Source of the DNA: a virus
Virus record (IMG/VR): IMGVR_UViG_3300042433_000146
Coordinates: 1 to 64,000 of that record
Length of the DNA: 64,000 nt
Direction: 5' to 3' (one strand)
Below, one piece after another: positions 14,306 to 20,738 of the stretch. Each line of letters begins with the position of its first letter. Within the stretch, counting starts at the first letter, position 1. Below the pieces are notes generated by a model. That model did no database searches. It was not told where the DNA came from and saw only the letters and a program-made list of their open reading frames with translations. The translations under genes were made by a program, and so were the position numbers.

Positions 14306-14497
14306 TCACAGTTCAAAAACGTCCACTAGCGTGGATAGGTGCGTGTATTCGCCATAGGCGCGGTTGATTTCTTCGCCCTTCCCTTCGACTTGGGACCAGC
14401 CGTCGCGCGCGGTGAATCCGAATTCGGCTTCGAGTTCGGTTTGGCGGCGTTCGATGTAATCGATCAGGGATTGCTTGCTGAACCGTGGCTTAGGCAA
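14306..14497 (-). CDS. Small helical protein, 63 aa
   Basis: No ATG fits; the TTG at 14497 has AAGGTGG 6 nt upstream and lies in the last codons of the upstream gene, so that start is chosen. Sequence LPKPRFSKQSLIDYIERRQT is helical. Function unknown. Confidence 0.6.
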   Translation of the reverse strand: MPKPRFSKQSLIDYIERRQTELEAEFGFTARDGWSQVEGKGEEINRAYGEYTHLSTLVDVFEL

Positions 14498-14687
14498 TGG
14501 GAACCACCTTGCCGGTGACACCGGTTGATAATGTCCTGATGCGCTGGACGAAGACGGCGGCATCGGCTTGAGTCATGCGCCGGGCGTTGGCCTTGTTGGT
14601 CGTGTGATCGGTCTTGCAGTGGGATGCGGCGGGATAGTAGATCGCCTGACCGTTGTACATTTCGACAGTGCAGTTCTTTGGGGCCAT
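14490..14687 (-). CDS. Small basic protein, 65 aa
   Basis: First gene behind the promoter at 14696-14725, 8 nt from the -10 box, probably leaderless. MAPKNCTVEMYNGQAIYYPA, then KANARRMTQADAAVFVQRIR. Function unknown. Confidence 0.7.
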   Translation of the reverse strand: MAPKNCTVEMYNGQAIYYPAASHCKTDHTTNKANARRMTQADAAVFVQRIRTLSTGVTGKVVPIA

Positions 14688-14695
14688 GAATCTCT

Positions 14696-14725
14696 AGTGT
14701 ACAACGGCGGCGACTTGTATGTCAA
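14696..14725 (-). promoter_or_regulatory. Early promoter with palindromic operator
   Basis: TTGACA, 18-nt spacer, TACACT. The palindrome core reads GACTTGTATGTC on the plus strand. Confidence 0.78.
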
Positions 14726-15330
14726 GCGGTGGCCTGAAACTCTTCGGGGCGTTCGCCTTTATCGTAGTAGTGGCGTTCGCGGATGCTACGGAGCGCATCG
14801 ATCAGCTTGGCGTACATACGTTCATCGAACCGGTTCCGGCGGATGTGCCAGATGCGATCTTTGACATCATAGGCCATTGTCCACGAACCGTGTTCGGACA
14901 GGGTGTGTTCGAAGATGTCGAATAGGATGATGCCTTCATCGTGGCCGATCTCTTTGATGGGTTTAATCGCGGGCAACAGGAGTTGTATGCCTTCGGCCAT
15001 TTTTTCGAGGACGGCATCGCCGTCTTTGCTGTACAGCATGATTTGTACCGCGCTCTGATTGGTGTCGGGGAAATAACCGGACGCGCGAAGGTAGTACTGT
15101 TTCAACCACGCGGCCAAGAGTTTCCGTTGCGTGGCGGTTTGGTTGAATCCGTTATCGAGCAATTCGGCGATGGGAACGTCGGTACGATCAGCCCACATCG
15201 ATTCCCGGATACTTTCCTCTTCTTTGCGAAGTCGAATGATGGTATCGTTCGTTCGTTGCTGTTGTTCGAACAAAGTTTTCAGCACACGTTGGATCGTGTC
15301 CAGTCGTCGTTGTTTGGTATTGCTCAGCAC
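14722..15330 (-). CDS. Hypothetical protein, 202 aa
   Basis: The GTG at 15330 lies 6 nt after a TACCCT -10-like box, the leaderless spacing seen elsewhere; an in-frame ATG at 15348 lies upstream of that box. Coiled-coil-like N-terminus (RRLDTIQRVLKTLFEQQQRT) then a globular domain rich in Asp and aromatics (IILFDIFEHTLSEHGSWTMA). Function unknown. Confidence 0.68.
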   Translation of the reverse strand: MLSNTKQRRLDTIQRVLKTLFEQQQRTNDTIIRLRKEEESIRESMWADRTDVPIAELLDNGFNQTATQRKLLAAWLKQYYLRASGYFPDTNQSAVQIMLYSKDGDAVLEKMAEGIQLLLPAIKPIKEIGHDEGIILFDIFEHTLSEHGSWTMAYDVKDRIWHIRRNRFDERMYAKLIDALRSIRERHYYDKGERPEEFQATA

Positions 15331-15395
15331 CACTACAGGGTACCACATTGGGGAACCGAGTTTCGCCTACATGTCATGTTGCTAAAATAGTGCTA

Positions 15396-16223
15396 ATGCT
15401 AGTTCCTGATTTGATGGTGGTATTGACGAAGGACGGTCTTCGGATGGTGTCCCAAGTGAAGGTGGGAGACGAAGTATGGACCGGCAAGAATTGGGCGGCG
15501 GTCAAGTCCATATCGAACAATGCCAGCGCGCGATTCTACGACTATGATTTCGGCAACACGACCTTCCGGGCGAACGCAGCGGCGCGGATCTGGCAACCGA
15601 ATGGATCGAAGTGTCCAGCGCAACTGTATCAGTTGAACGCGGCATTGGGGCCGGACGGTGACTATGCGCCGGACGCAGTAGCGGAATGGGATGGATACTT
15701 TTGGGCGGTCGGTGATTGGATCGATTCGTTGAACAAGCCGTGTGTGAACACAATGGACGCGGCACGGGCGGACAAACTGATGCCGTCTGATGCGGTGGTG
15801 AAGTTGCGGAACTTGTATGTCCACCGGGCGACGCGCATTCCCCGGAAGTCGTATGAGAAGCGGGCGGTGATCCCGGCGACGTACATGTATGCGGAGTTGC
15901 CGGTGTTGCGGTCCTTCTTGCGGGGCTTCGTGATTGGGAAGGCCGAATCGGACGGGACGATGGAATTGTCCAGCGACCGGCACGCATGCACAATGCAACT
16001 GGCCTTGAACGCAATCGGGATTGAGACAGACCGGCGGCAAAGTAGCAAGGTGTTGTCATTCTCGAACACGATCCATGTCAATCGGTCGATGGAAACGGAG
16101 TTTGAAGAGCGGGAGACGAAGGCGGCGGGACAGCTTCAGGCGGTGGCGGCTAAGGGCGAACTGAAGTGTTTTTCTTGGGACGTGGATGCTTGCTGGATGT
16201 CGGGGATTGTTCTTCAGAACTGA
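15396..16223 (+). CDS. Free-standing intein-like (Hint + LAGLIDADG-like) protein, 275 aa
   Basis: The N-terminus LVPDLMVVLTKDG, then VSQVKVGDEVWTGKNW, reads as the first block of an intein, with the start Met exactly where the catalytic Cys1 would be. The C-terminus SWDVDACWMSGIVLQN reads as the last intein block ending in the terminal Asn, with the TGA stop where the +1 Cys/Ser of an extein would be. In the middle, VLRSFLRGFVIGKAESDGT followed by MQLALNAIGIETD resembles a LAGLIDADG endonuclease. Cys1, the TxxH motif and the penultimate His are missing, so splicing is unlikely. I infer an intein that became a gene of its own. A TAAAAT box lies 7 nt before the ATG. Confidence 0.68.
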   Translation: MLVPDLMVVLTKDGLRMVSQVKVGDEVWTGKNWAAVKSISNNASARFYDYDFGNTTFRANAAARIWQPNGSKCPAQLYQLNAALGPDGDYAPDAVAEWDGYFWAVGDWIDSLNKPCVNTMDAARADKLMPSDAVVKLRNLYVHRATRIPRKSYEKRAVIPATYMYAELPVLRSFLRGFVIGKAESDGTMELSSDRHACTMQLALNAIGIETDRRQSSKVLSFSNTIHVNRSMETEFEERETKAAGQLQAVAAKGELKCFSWDVDACWMSGIVLQN

Positions 16224-16323
16224 ACCACGAAAGGAAGCGGTGAACGATGCCGCGCTTTTGAGGCGGCGGTGGGGCCGGGGCATAGACGCGGATGCGCCGG
16301 TCGAACGCGGATCGATAGATCAT
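16150..16323 (-). CDS. Possible small protein, 57 aa
   Basis: A 58-codon frame (MIYRSAFDRRIRVYAPAPPP, basic end) starts at 16323. A TACCCT box lies 6 nt upstream, the leaderless spacing seen elsewhere. It overlaps the 3' end of the intein-like gene on the other strand by 74 bp. Real expression is uncertain. Confidence 0.4.
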   Translation of the reverse strand: MIYRSAFDRRIRVYAPAPPPPQKRGIVHRFLSWFSSEEQSPTSSKHPRPKKNTSVRP

Positions 16324-16344
16324 GATCCAAGGGTAACATGCACG

Positions 16345-16493
16345 AAAAAGCGGTTTGGGAATCCTTCGCGTTTAGGTTGTCGCCCATTGTGGTCGGATCT
16401 GGCAAAGCATTCAGCCCGCCAAACCTTTCCACCGACGAACCCCGCTCCAATGGGACAGAGCGTGAGACACGAAAGATTTCCAAACCGCTTTTT
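16345..16493. ncRNA. Rod-shaped structured RNA candidate
   Basis: AAAAAGCGGTTTGGGAATC at 16345-16363 pairs with GATTTCCAAACCGCTTTTT at 16475-16493: 19 bp with one G-T pair. Inside, TTCGCGT/ACACGAA (one mismatch), CCCATTG/CAATGGG and GTCGG/CCGAC nest, giving a long rod. Either strand would fold and end in a T-run. The gap 16224-16664 holds no well-supported protein gene apart from the short minus-strand frame at its left. The rod shape recalls 6S-type RNAs, but no homology can be claimed. Confidence 0.6.
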
Positions 16494-16664
16494 CAAAACT
16501 CCAGTGTCACGCCGAATGGAGTCGCGCGAACTCTCGAATTCCGGTCACGGTGATTACTCCGAAGAGGGTCACCATCACTCATCACTATTGATCCCGCGTG
16601 ATCCGGTTATAATCCGGGCCGCATTTGGTAGCGAAGTAGCCACTCAAGACTATCAGTGCTTTTC

Positions 16665-17027
16665 TTAAGCAACTTCTTCAGTCTGGAACAATTTCAAGTC
16701 GCCGGTTGACAACACCCGCCCCGTCTGATATGATGGTTTTGTGTCCGCCGGATGTTTCGGCTCACTATTGATGATGAGAGTTTTCACGGCGATAACGATA
16801 TCATCCCCGGCATAGCGGGTACTGATGCTGATCGTCGCGGATTGTTGGTCCCATGAGAACCACCAGTTGTTGCCGGGATTGTCGATAGACCAGCGGGCTT
16901 CGCCGGGAGATATTTCGTGGAGAGTATCTTCACCGGATACGATCATGGCGGCGCGTTTGGCGATGATCTGAACGGTATCGAGGTTGTTGTCGCGATCCCC
17001 TAATTTGATACGGGCGGTAATGGGCAT
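16665..17027 (-). CDS. Hypothetical protein, 120 aa
   Basis: ATG at 17027 lies 6 nt after TATCAT, a possible leaderless start; an in-frame ATG at 17045 lies upstream of that box. Beta-rich (MPITARIKLGDRDNNLDTVQ; WWFSWDQQSATISIST). Function unknown. Confidence 0.62.
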   Translation of the reverse strand: MPITARIKLGDRDNNLDTVQIIAKRAAMIVSGEDTLHEISPGEARWSIDNPGNNWWFSWDQQSATISISTRYAGDDIVIAVKTLIINSEPKHPADTKPSYQTGRVLSTGDLKLFQTEEVA

Positions 17028-17090
17028 GCCCGCATGATAGCACATGAAGAAGAAGATGGGGCGCGGAGCGGAGCTTCGACGCGCCCGGAA

Positions 17091-17165
17091 TGGGGTGATC
17101 GGTGAGAATTGAACTCACATGGACGGATTCACAGTCCGCCGCCTAAACCATTCGGCCACGACCAC
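17091..17165 (-). tRNA. tRNA-His (GTG)
   Basis: Acceptor GTGGTCG/CGATCAC, anticodon loop CTGTGAA, T-loop TTCAATT, C discriminator and encoded CCA. The C73 discriminator fits histidine, but the base at -1 is T rather than the usual G. First tRNA at the left end of the cluster. Confidence 0.9.
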
Positions 17166-17195
17166 AATCGATGCCCCGGAAGAGTGGGGCGAACT

Positions 17196-17525
17196 TTATG
17201 AGTGCGCATAATGCTCTATGGCATGACAATTGGCACAAAGAATATCACACTTGGAAATTTCTTTTTCAATTCGTTTGATCGACCAGCCTTCGTTCACCGC
17301 TTTTGCGATACATATATCTTTTTCGATTGGATTTCGGTGATGAAAGTGTAGTGCCGCCGGATGATCGAATCCACATCGTTCACATTGAAGCGTCTGCTTG
17401 TGTTCTTTGAACCATTGATATATCGCTTGTTTGCGTTGATTTTTCTGGTCGATGACTTGTTGTCTATTTCTTTGATACCATCGTCGTGAAGCCGCGCGCG
17501 TATCTTCGATGTTGCGATATGCCAT
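17196..17525 (-). CDS. HNH endonuclease, 109 aa
   Basis: Basic helical N-terminus (RAASRRWYQRNRQQVIDQKN), then CERCGFDHPAALHFHHRNP and CDILCANCHAIEHYAH: the two CxxC pairs and the H-N-H catalytic core of small HNH nucleases. Located inside the tRNA cluster, a typical site for homing endonucleases in T4-like phages. A late-type TAAGTA box lies 6 nt before the ATG. Confidence 0.9.
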   Translation of the reverse strand: MAYRNIEDTRAASRRWYQRNRQQVIDQKNQRKQAIYQWFKEHKQTLQCERCGFDHPAALHFHHRNPIEKDICIAKAVNEGWSIKRIEKEISKCDILCANCHAIEHYAHS

Positions 17526-17537
17526 CAAAAATACTTA
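17526..17537 (-). promoter_or_regulatory. Late promoter variant TAAGTA
   Basis: On the minus strand TAAGTA (17532-17537) lies 6 nt before the ATG of the HNH gene. Confidence 0.5.
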
Positions 17538-17556
17538 GACGACACCGACACAAAAT

Positions 17557-17630
17557 TGGCTCCGGGTCAGGGATTCGAACCCCGATAGGAGGCTTCAAAG
17601 ACCTCCGTCCTACCTTTAGACGAACCCGGA
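17557..17630 (-). tRNA. tRNA-Gln (TTG), class I
   Basis: Acceptor TCCGGGT/ACCCGGA, anticodon loop CTTTGAA, short variable loop, T-arm GGGG-TTCGAAT, discriminator G, encoded CCA. Confidence 0.92.
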
Positions 17631-17636
17631 ATGAAT

Positions 17637-17719
17637 GGTCAGGTACGGGAGTCGAACCCGCATTGTCGCCTTGGATTGTGCGCGCCGTTGCGACTTCTTA
17701 CCGATTAGAAGAACCCGAC
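17637..17719 (-). tRNA. Atypical tRNA-like gene with expanded anticodon loop
   Basis: Acceptor GTCGGGT/ACCTGAC, D-stem TTCT/AGAA and T-arm GCGGG-TTCGACT-CCCGT are normal. The anticodon stem GTCGC/GCGAC encloses 20 nt instead of 7, so no anticodon can be assigned, and no CCA is encoded. It is either a tRNA with an insertion, a pseudo-tRNA or a distinct small RNA. Confidence 0.6.
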
Positions 17720-17727
17720 CACAAACT

Positions 17728-17815
17728 TGGCTGGCGCGGGTGGAATCGAACCACCGATGTCACGTGGACACTAGTTTCAGAGACTAGCGGCTTTACCAAC
17801 GTCGCCTACACGCCA
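17728..17815 (-). tRNA. Class II tRNA with anticodon CTG
   Basis: Acceptor TGGCGTG/CGCGCCA, anticodon arm CTAGT-CTCTGAA-ACTAG, a long variable arm (TGTC/GACA stem), T-arm GGTGG-TTCGATT-CCACC, G discriminator and encoded CCA. The anticodon CTG reads the Gln codon CAG, but the long variable arm with G73 is a serine-type body. Confidence 0.8.
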
Positions 17816-17820
17816 ATATA

Positions 17821-18033
17821 CTAACCTTCGAACTCAGCGGGCCGTCCTTGGACGGCCCACTTTTCATGCTTGGCCGCATGCTGGTGGGTTTGCCCGAACG
17901 CGATGAGCGAACCGGGGCATAGATCACAGCCGACATACGGGAAATGTGGTGGGGCATCCCATCCAGCACGGAAGGCTTCTTCCGCGTCGCTGAATTGTTT
18001 CTCGAAGCCACAGCACTGACATTTCAGAGTCAT
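17821..18033 (-). CDS. Small zinc-ribbon protein, 70 aa
   Basis: CQCCGFEKQFSDAEEAFRAG, then PHFPYVGCDLCPG: a C-x-C-C and C-x2-C pair with the DAEEAF/AGWDAPP signature of a small phage family of unknown function. Located between tRNA genes. Confidence 0.8.
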   Translation of the reverse strand: MTLKCQCCGFEKQFSDAEEAFRAGWDAPPHFPYVGCDLCPGSLIAFGQTHQHAAKHEKWAVQGRPAEFEG

Positions 18034-18053
18034 AGTACCACTCTATCACTGAT

Positions 18054-18127
18054 TGGCTCCCGATCATGGATTCGAACCACGATTAAGTGAGTCAGAGTCA
18101 CCCGTCCTACCGTTAGACGAATCGGGA
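18054..18127 (-). tRNA. tRNA-Gln (CTG), class I
   Basis: Acceptor TCCCGAT/ATCGGGA, anticodon loop CTCTGAC, short variable loop, discriminator G, encoded CCA. Confidence 0.9.
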
Positions 18128-18131
18128 ATGT

Positions 18132-18221
18132 TGGCTGCGGCGGAAGGAATCGAACCTTCGATGCTCACATGGAGCGTCTGTTTCAAAGACAGGTGGCTTT
18201 ACCAGCGTCGCCTACACCGCA
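18132..18221 (-). tRNA. Class II tRNA with anticodon TTG
   Basis: Acceptor TGCGGTG/CGCCGCA, anticodon loop CTTTGAA, long variable arm (GCTC/GAGC stem), T-arm GAAGG-TTCGATT-CCTTC, G discriminator, encoded CCA. The body closely resembles the class II tRNA at 17728-17815. The first anticodon-stem pair is a C-A mismatch. Confidence 0.78.
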
Positions 18222-18228
18222 ATGGAGT

Positions 18229-18305
18229 TGGTAGCGTAGACGGGATTCGAACCCGCGATTTCCACTTTGAGAGAGTGGTGACTTAAGCCTCTTGTCAACT
18301 ACGCC
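18229..18305 (-). tRNA. tRNA-Glu (CTC)
   Basis: Acceptor GGCGTAG/CTACGCT, anticodon arm CCACT-CTCTCAA-AGTGG, T-arm GCGGG-TTCGAAT-CCCGT, encoded CCA. Its 5' end overlaps the 3' end of the gene at 18299 by 7 bp. Confidence 0.9.
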
Positions 18306-18685
18306 ATGTTGTAACTTGTATATGCGTCTTCGGGTTTGCGTGGAGCACAGAACCGACACAACTGAACTTCGAGCGGCACCACGATGAGAAGCATACTGGC
18401 ATTCCGTCCGCATTTGGTACAGTGCATCGGGCCGGAATTGCTAGTCTTGCGTAACTTGCTATGATCCTTCATCACCATGTCGTGTTTGGTCGGCATCATG
18501 ATGTTGTCTTCATCGACCAGTAGAGCCGTCTGTTGATTCTGATGGAACCGTTGTCGGGACCGGCGGAACTTCTTTTCGCCGCGTTTCTTTTTGGCGGCAC
18601 CATGTTTTCCCCGGCAATGGTCACCGGGCGGGCAAGTGTAATCTCGTTCATCGACGAAGTTTCGGTTGTGATTTGTCTTCGGCAT
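18299..18685 (-). CDS. Basic zinc-ribbon protein, 128 aa
   Basis: N-terminal part has CPPGDHC and a run of basic residues (KKKRGEKKFRRSRQRFHQ). Near the C-terminus HCTKCGRNA and, about 20 residues on, LCRFC form a four-Cys zinc ribbon. The stop codon lies within the tRNA-Glu gene. Likely nucleic-acid binding; function unknown. Confidence 0.7.
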   Translation of the reverse strand: MPKTNHNRNFVDERDYTCPPGDHCRGKHGAAKKKRGEKKFRRSRQRFHQNQQTALLVDEDNIMMPTKHDMVMKDHSKLRKTSNSGPMHCTKCGRNASMLLIVVPLEVQLCRFCAPRKPEDAYTSYNMA

Positions 18686-18690
18686 GATGT

Positions 18691-18767
18691 TGGTAGGCCC
18701 GGCTGGATTTGAACCAACGTTTGTCGCTAATCAGGCGACCGTTCTGATTCCGCTGAACTACAGGCCC
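18691..18767 (-). tRNA. tRNA-Ile (GAT)
   Basis: Acceptor GGGCCTG/CGGGCCT, anticodon arm GTCGC-CTGATTA-GCGAC, T-loop TTCAAAT, encoded CCA. Confidence 0.88.
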
Positions 18768-18788
18768 ATGAGAAACTAAATTTGACTA

Positions 18789-18941
18789 ATGTTTATCACT
18801 GCTTTCTTCTTCTACTTGATCGTTGCGATTGTTGCTCGAATGATCCGTTCTTATGCGAATCACCAGTGGTACATCTTTCAGATCGATGACCAGTATGAGA
18901 AGTATTTTGGTCCCGAAGTCGGTAGTCGAAACCGCATCTGA
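18789..18941 (+). CDS. Possible small membrane protein, 50 aa
   Basis: A plus-strand frame begins MFITAFFFYLIVAIVARMIR, a good single membrane span with a positively charged flank, and ends inside the opposite-strand tRNA at 18908. No ribosome site is visible. Real expression is uncertain. Confidence 0.4.
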   Translation: MFITAFFFYLIVAIVARMIRSYANHQWYIFQIDDQYEKYFGPEVGSRNRI

Positions 18942-18983
18942 CGGTCCACAGCCGTCCGCTTTTGCCGCTTAAGCTACATCGGG
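18908..18983 (-). tRNA. tRNA with anticodon GTG (His-type, degenerate)
   Basis: Anticodon arm GACGG-CTGTGGA-CCGTC. Acceptor CCCGATG/CTTCGGG has one T-T mismatch and the T-stem one mismatch; discriminator A, encoded CCA. A second GTG tRNA besides 17091; the A discriminator argues against normal histidine charging. Confidence 0.7.
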
Positions 18984-18989
18984 AGTTTT

Positions 18990-19067
18990 TGGTGTTCCTG
19001 ACCGGATTCGAACCGGCGTTCTCACCTTGAAAGGGTGGCGTCCTAGACCAGACTAGACGACAGGAAC
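18990..19067 (-). tRNA. tRNA-Glu (TTC)
   Basis: Acceptor GTTCCTG/CAGGAAC, anticodon loop CTTTCAA, T-loop TTCGAAT, discriminator A, encoded CCA. Confidence 0.9.
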
Positions 19068-19079
19068 ATTGAGGGGTGG

Positions 19080-19190
19080 TTAGTCCGCCCGGTTGCGCTT
19101 CCACAGTTTGTATGCCGTGACCGCGCCGATTACTGCGAAGTCACCGAAAGCCAGCGTAGCCCCGGCGACGTACAGCAAAGTCTCTTCCAT
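19080..19190 (-). CDS. Small membrane protein, 36 aa
   Basis: MEETLLYVAGATLAFGDFAV continues into VIGAVTAYKLWKRNRAD: one membrane span followed by a positive tail. GGGGAG lies 7 nt before the ATG at 19190. Too short for family assignment. Confidence 0.6.
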   Translation of the reverse strand: MEETLLYVAGATLAFGDFAVIGAVTAYKLWKRNRAD

Positions 19191-19214
19191 TGTTCGTTCT
19201 CCCCGGATTGAATT

Positions 19215-19292
19215 TGGTAGCGTGTATGGGATTCGAACCCATGATCTCCGATTTGAAGGACCGGCGGCTTAATCCATCTTGCCTAACACGCC
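19215..19292 (-). tRNA. tRNA with anticodon TTC (Glu-type), C at position 33
   Basis: Acceptor GGCGTGT/ACACGCT, anticodon arm CCGGT-CCTTCAA-ATCGG, T-arm ATGGG-TTCGAAT-CCCAT, encoded CCA. The base before the anticodon is C instead of the near-universal T, so decoding may be impaired. Confidence 0.78.
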
Positions 19293-19412
19293 ATGACGAT
19301 CACTGGCCGGTGGGGTATCCGCCGTTTGTCCTACCCGGACACGTGCTACCCATCCTCCGTTTGCTTGTCTTGCCAGCGAACTACACTGTTGAGCGCTACA
19401 ACAGCGATCTTG

Positions 19413-19613
19413 TTACCACGACCGAAGTGTCACATCTTTGCCACAGTTGGCACAGACGATCCATTCGCGTCCATCGGGTCCACCACTGATATCCTTACCG
19501 GAGTACTTCATGATGTCATTCTGGACGAATTCCAGTGTGGCACCACAAGAGCGACAAACCGCTCTTTGCCGAACTTCGACAGGTGGATCGATGCTGATGA
19601 TTTTGACGGCCAT
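19413..19613 (-). CDS. Small zinc-ribbon protein, 66 aa
   Basis: MAVKIISIDPPVEVRQRAVC, then CRSCGATLEF and VCANCGKDVTL: a four-Cys zinc ribbon in a 66-residue protein. Start at 19613 keeps it clear of the tRNA at 19621. Function unknown. Confidence 0.72.
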   Translation of the reverse strand: MAVKIISIDPPVEVRQRAVCRSCGATLEFVQNDIMKYSGKDISGGPDGREWIVCANCGKDVTLRSW

Positions 19614-19620
19614 GTGATTT

Positions 19621-19698
19621 TGGTACCAGCGGGGTGAATCGAACACCCGACCTCTTCGTTATGAGCGAAGCGCTCTGAACCTGCTGAGCTACGCTGGC
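19621..19698 (-). tRNA. tRNA-Met (CAT)
   Basis: Acceptor GCCAGCG/CGCTGGT, anticodon arm CTTCG-CTCATAA-CGAAG, T-loop TTCGATT, encoded CCA. Elongator type; an Ile2 (modified CAT) identity cannot be excluded. Confidence 0.9.
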
Positions 19699-19786
19699 AT
19701 GGGCGCGGGCCGAACCTTTCAGTAGAACCGTGCATGGTTTTTAACGGAGCCGACCGCCTCATGCACGCGGACACCGCGATAAAGAA

Positions 19787-20224
19787 TCATTTGGTGGTCG
19801 TGGATGGACTTGAACCATCTGCCTCAGTCTTATCAGGACTGCGCTCTGCCAGTTGAGCTACACGACCATATTCGGTTTCCAGCATATCTATCACTTCGTC
19901 GCCATACTGTCTGAAATGTTCAATGGCTTTGCGGTGCATTTCTTCCGCTTCGAGCCATGTGGAGCATCGGGTTTGATAACTTTCCCAATCGCGTTCCCAT
20001 TTCTCACTATAGACTTCGTGTTCCATGTCGATCCACGCCATCGTTTCGAACAGGATGGGCGGACCATCACCGAACTGGTGATTGATACCAAGGAAAACCG
20101 TTGAGATTGTTACCGGGCCAACTTTTGTGAGAGCTACCCGGCGGGACGAATCATCTTCAAACATCATTGCCAATTCCAAAGGGCTTTCCACCGGGACGGG
20201 TGTCTGTCCTATGAGAATGTACAT
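19787..20224 (-). CDS. Conserved phage protein whose 3' end runs through a tRNA gene, 145 aa
   Basis: Start at 20224 (MYILIGQTPVPVESPLELAM). The core VGPVTISTVFLGINHQFGDG, then PPILFETM, matches a widespread small phage family of unknown function (TVFLGLDH.FG...LFETM), followed by the usual TW..AE..H helix. The frame then continues through the whole tRNA-Ile at 19792-19867 on the same strand, so the last 20-odd residues are tRNA sequence translated. Either the stop was lost, or the tRNA was inserted into the gene's end. Confidence 0.8.
   Translation of the reverse strand: MYILIGQTPVPVESPLELAMMFEDDSSRRVALTKVGPVTISTVFLGINHQFGDGPPILFETMAWIDMEHEVYSEKWERDWESYQTRCSTWLEAEEMHRKAIEHFRQYGDEVIDMLETEYGRVAQLAERSPDKTEADGSSPSTTTK
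19792..19867 (-). tRNA. tRNA-Ile (GAT)
   Basis: Acceptor GGTCGTG/CACGACC, anticodon arm CAGTC-CTGATAA-GACTG, T-arm GATGG-TTCAAGT-CCATC, encoded CCA. Lies wholly within the 3' end of an open frame on the same strand. Confidence 0.92.
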
Positions 20225-20264
20225 GTGATGCCGCGATGATCGCATATCAAGAGCCTATCATGTT

Positions 20265-20356
20265 TGGTGGATGGGGTAGGATTTGAACCTACAGTGTTTC
20301 CCGCAAGGGGTGGCGGTTTTACAGACCGCTGCCTTCACCATTCGGCGCACCCATCC
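20265..20356 (-). tRNA. tRNA-Tyr (GTA), class II
   Basis: Acceptor GGATGGG/CCCATCC, anticodon arm GCGGT-CTGTAAA-ACCGC, long variable arm, T-loop TTCAAAT, discriminator A, encoded CCA. Typical bacterial class II tyrosine tRNA. Confidence 0.93.
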
Positions 20357-20377
20357 ATGTTGGTTAGTCGATGAGTT

Positions 20378-20467
20378 TGGTGGGCGTGGCTGGATTCGAA
20401 CCAGCAAGGCTCCGAAGGAGCACCGGGGTTACAGCCCGGCACCGGGACCAGTTCCGATATCACGCCC
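20378..20467 (-). tRNA. Second tRNA-Tyr (GTA), class II
   Basis: Acceptor GGGCGTG/CACGCCC, anticodon arm CCGGG-CTGTAAC-CCCGG, long variable arm with CTCC/GGAG, T-loop TTCGAAT, discriminator A, encoded CCA. The sequence differs clearly from the neighbouring Tyr tRNA, so it is not a recent copy. Confidence 0.88.
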
Positions 20468-20480
20468 ATGAAAACTCGTT

Positions 20481-20738
20481 TCACCGACCGCGCCACACAT
20501 CCGCCGGGTGCTTATGGATCGTCGCACCTTCATAAGAGTAGTCGAACATACTACGATCCTTTTCCCGGCCAATGTGATACGCATGGCAGTACCGGCATCG
20601 ATAGACCTCATACGGACGGCCTTGCCGGATCTGCTCAAGGTTGTACGCGGCGGCTGTTGCCTTTACCGGGGTTTGGTAGCGGGTCTTATCTCCGCATCCA
20701 CGCTCCCGGTCGATGCGCGCATCTCCCTTGATCTTCAT
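20481..20738 (-). CDS. Small zinc-knuckle protein, 85 aa
   Basis: The ATG at 20738 has AAAGGA upstream. KIKGDARIDRERGCGDKTRY, then EVYRCRYCHAYHIGREKDRS: a CxxC-H-x2-H zinc motif typical of small phage proteins (CxYCHxxHxGR). Function unknown; first gene upstream of the tRNA cluster on this strand. Confidence 0.75.
   Translation of the reverse strand: MKIKGDARIDRERGCGDKTRYQTPVKATAAAYNLEQIRQGRPYEVYRCRYCHAYHIGREKDRSMFDYSYEGATIHKHPADVWRGR

Noticed and set aside
1701-14725. TTGACATATATGTCA copies as transposon ends or recombination sites
   Set aside because: They consistently lie at promoter distance from gene starts, with -10 boxes; no mobile genes are bracketed.
19303-19412. Further tRNA in the cluster
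   Set aside because: No T-arm or acceptor pairing could be found; I see nothing certain in this stretch.
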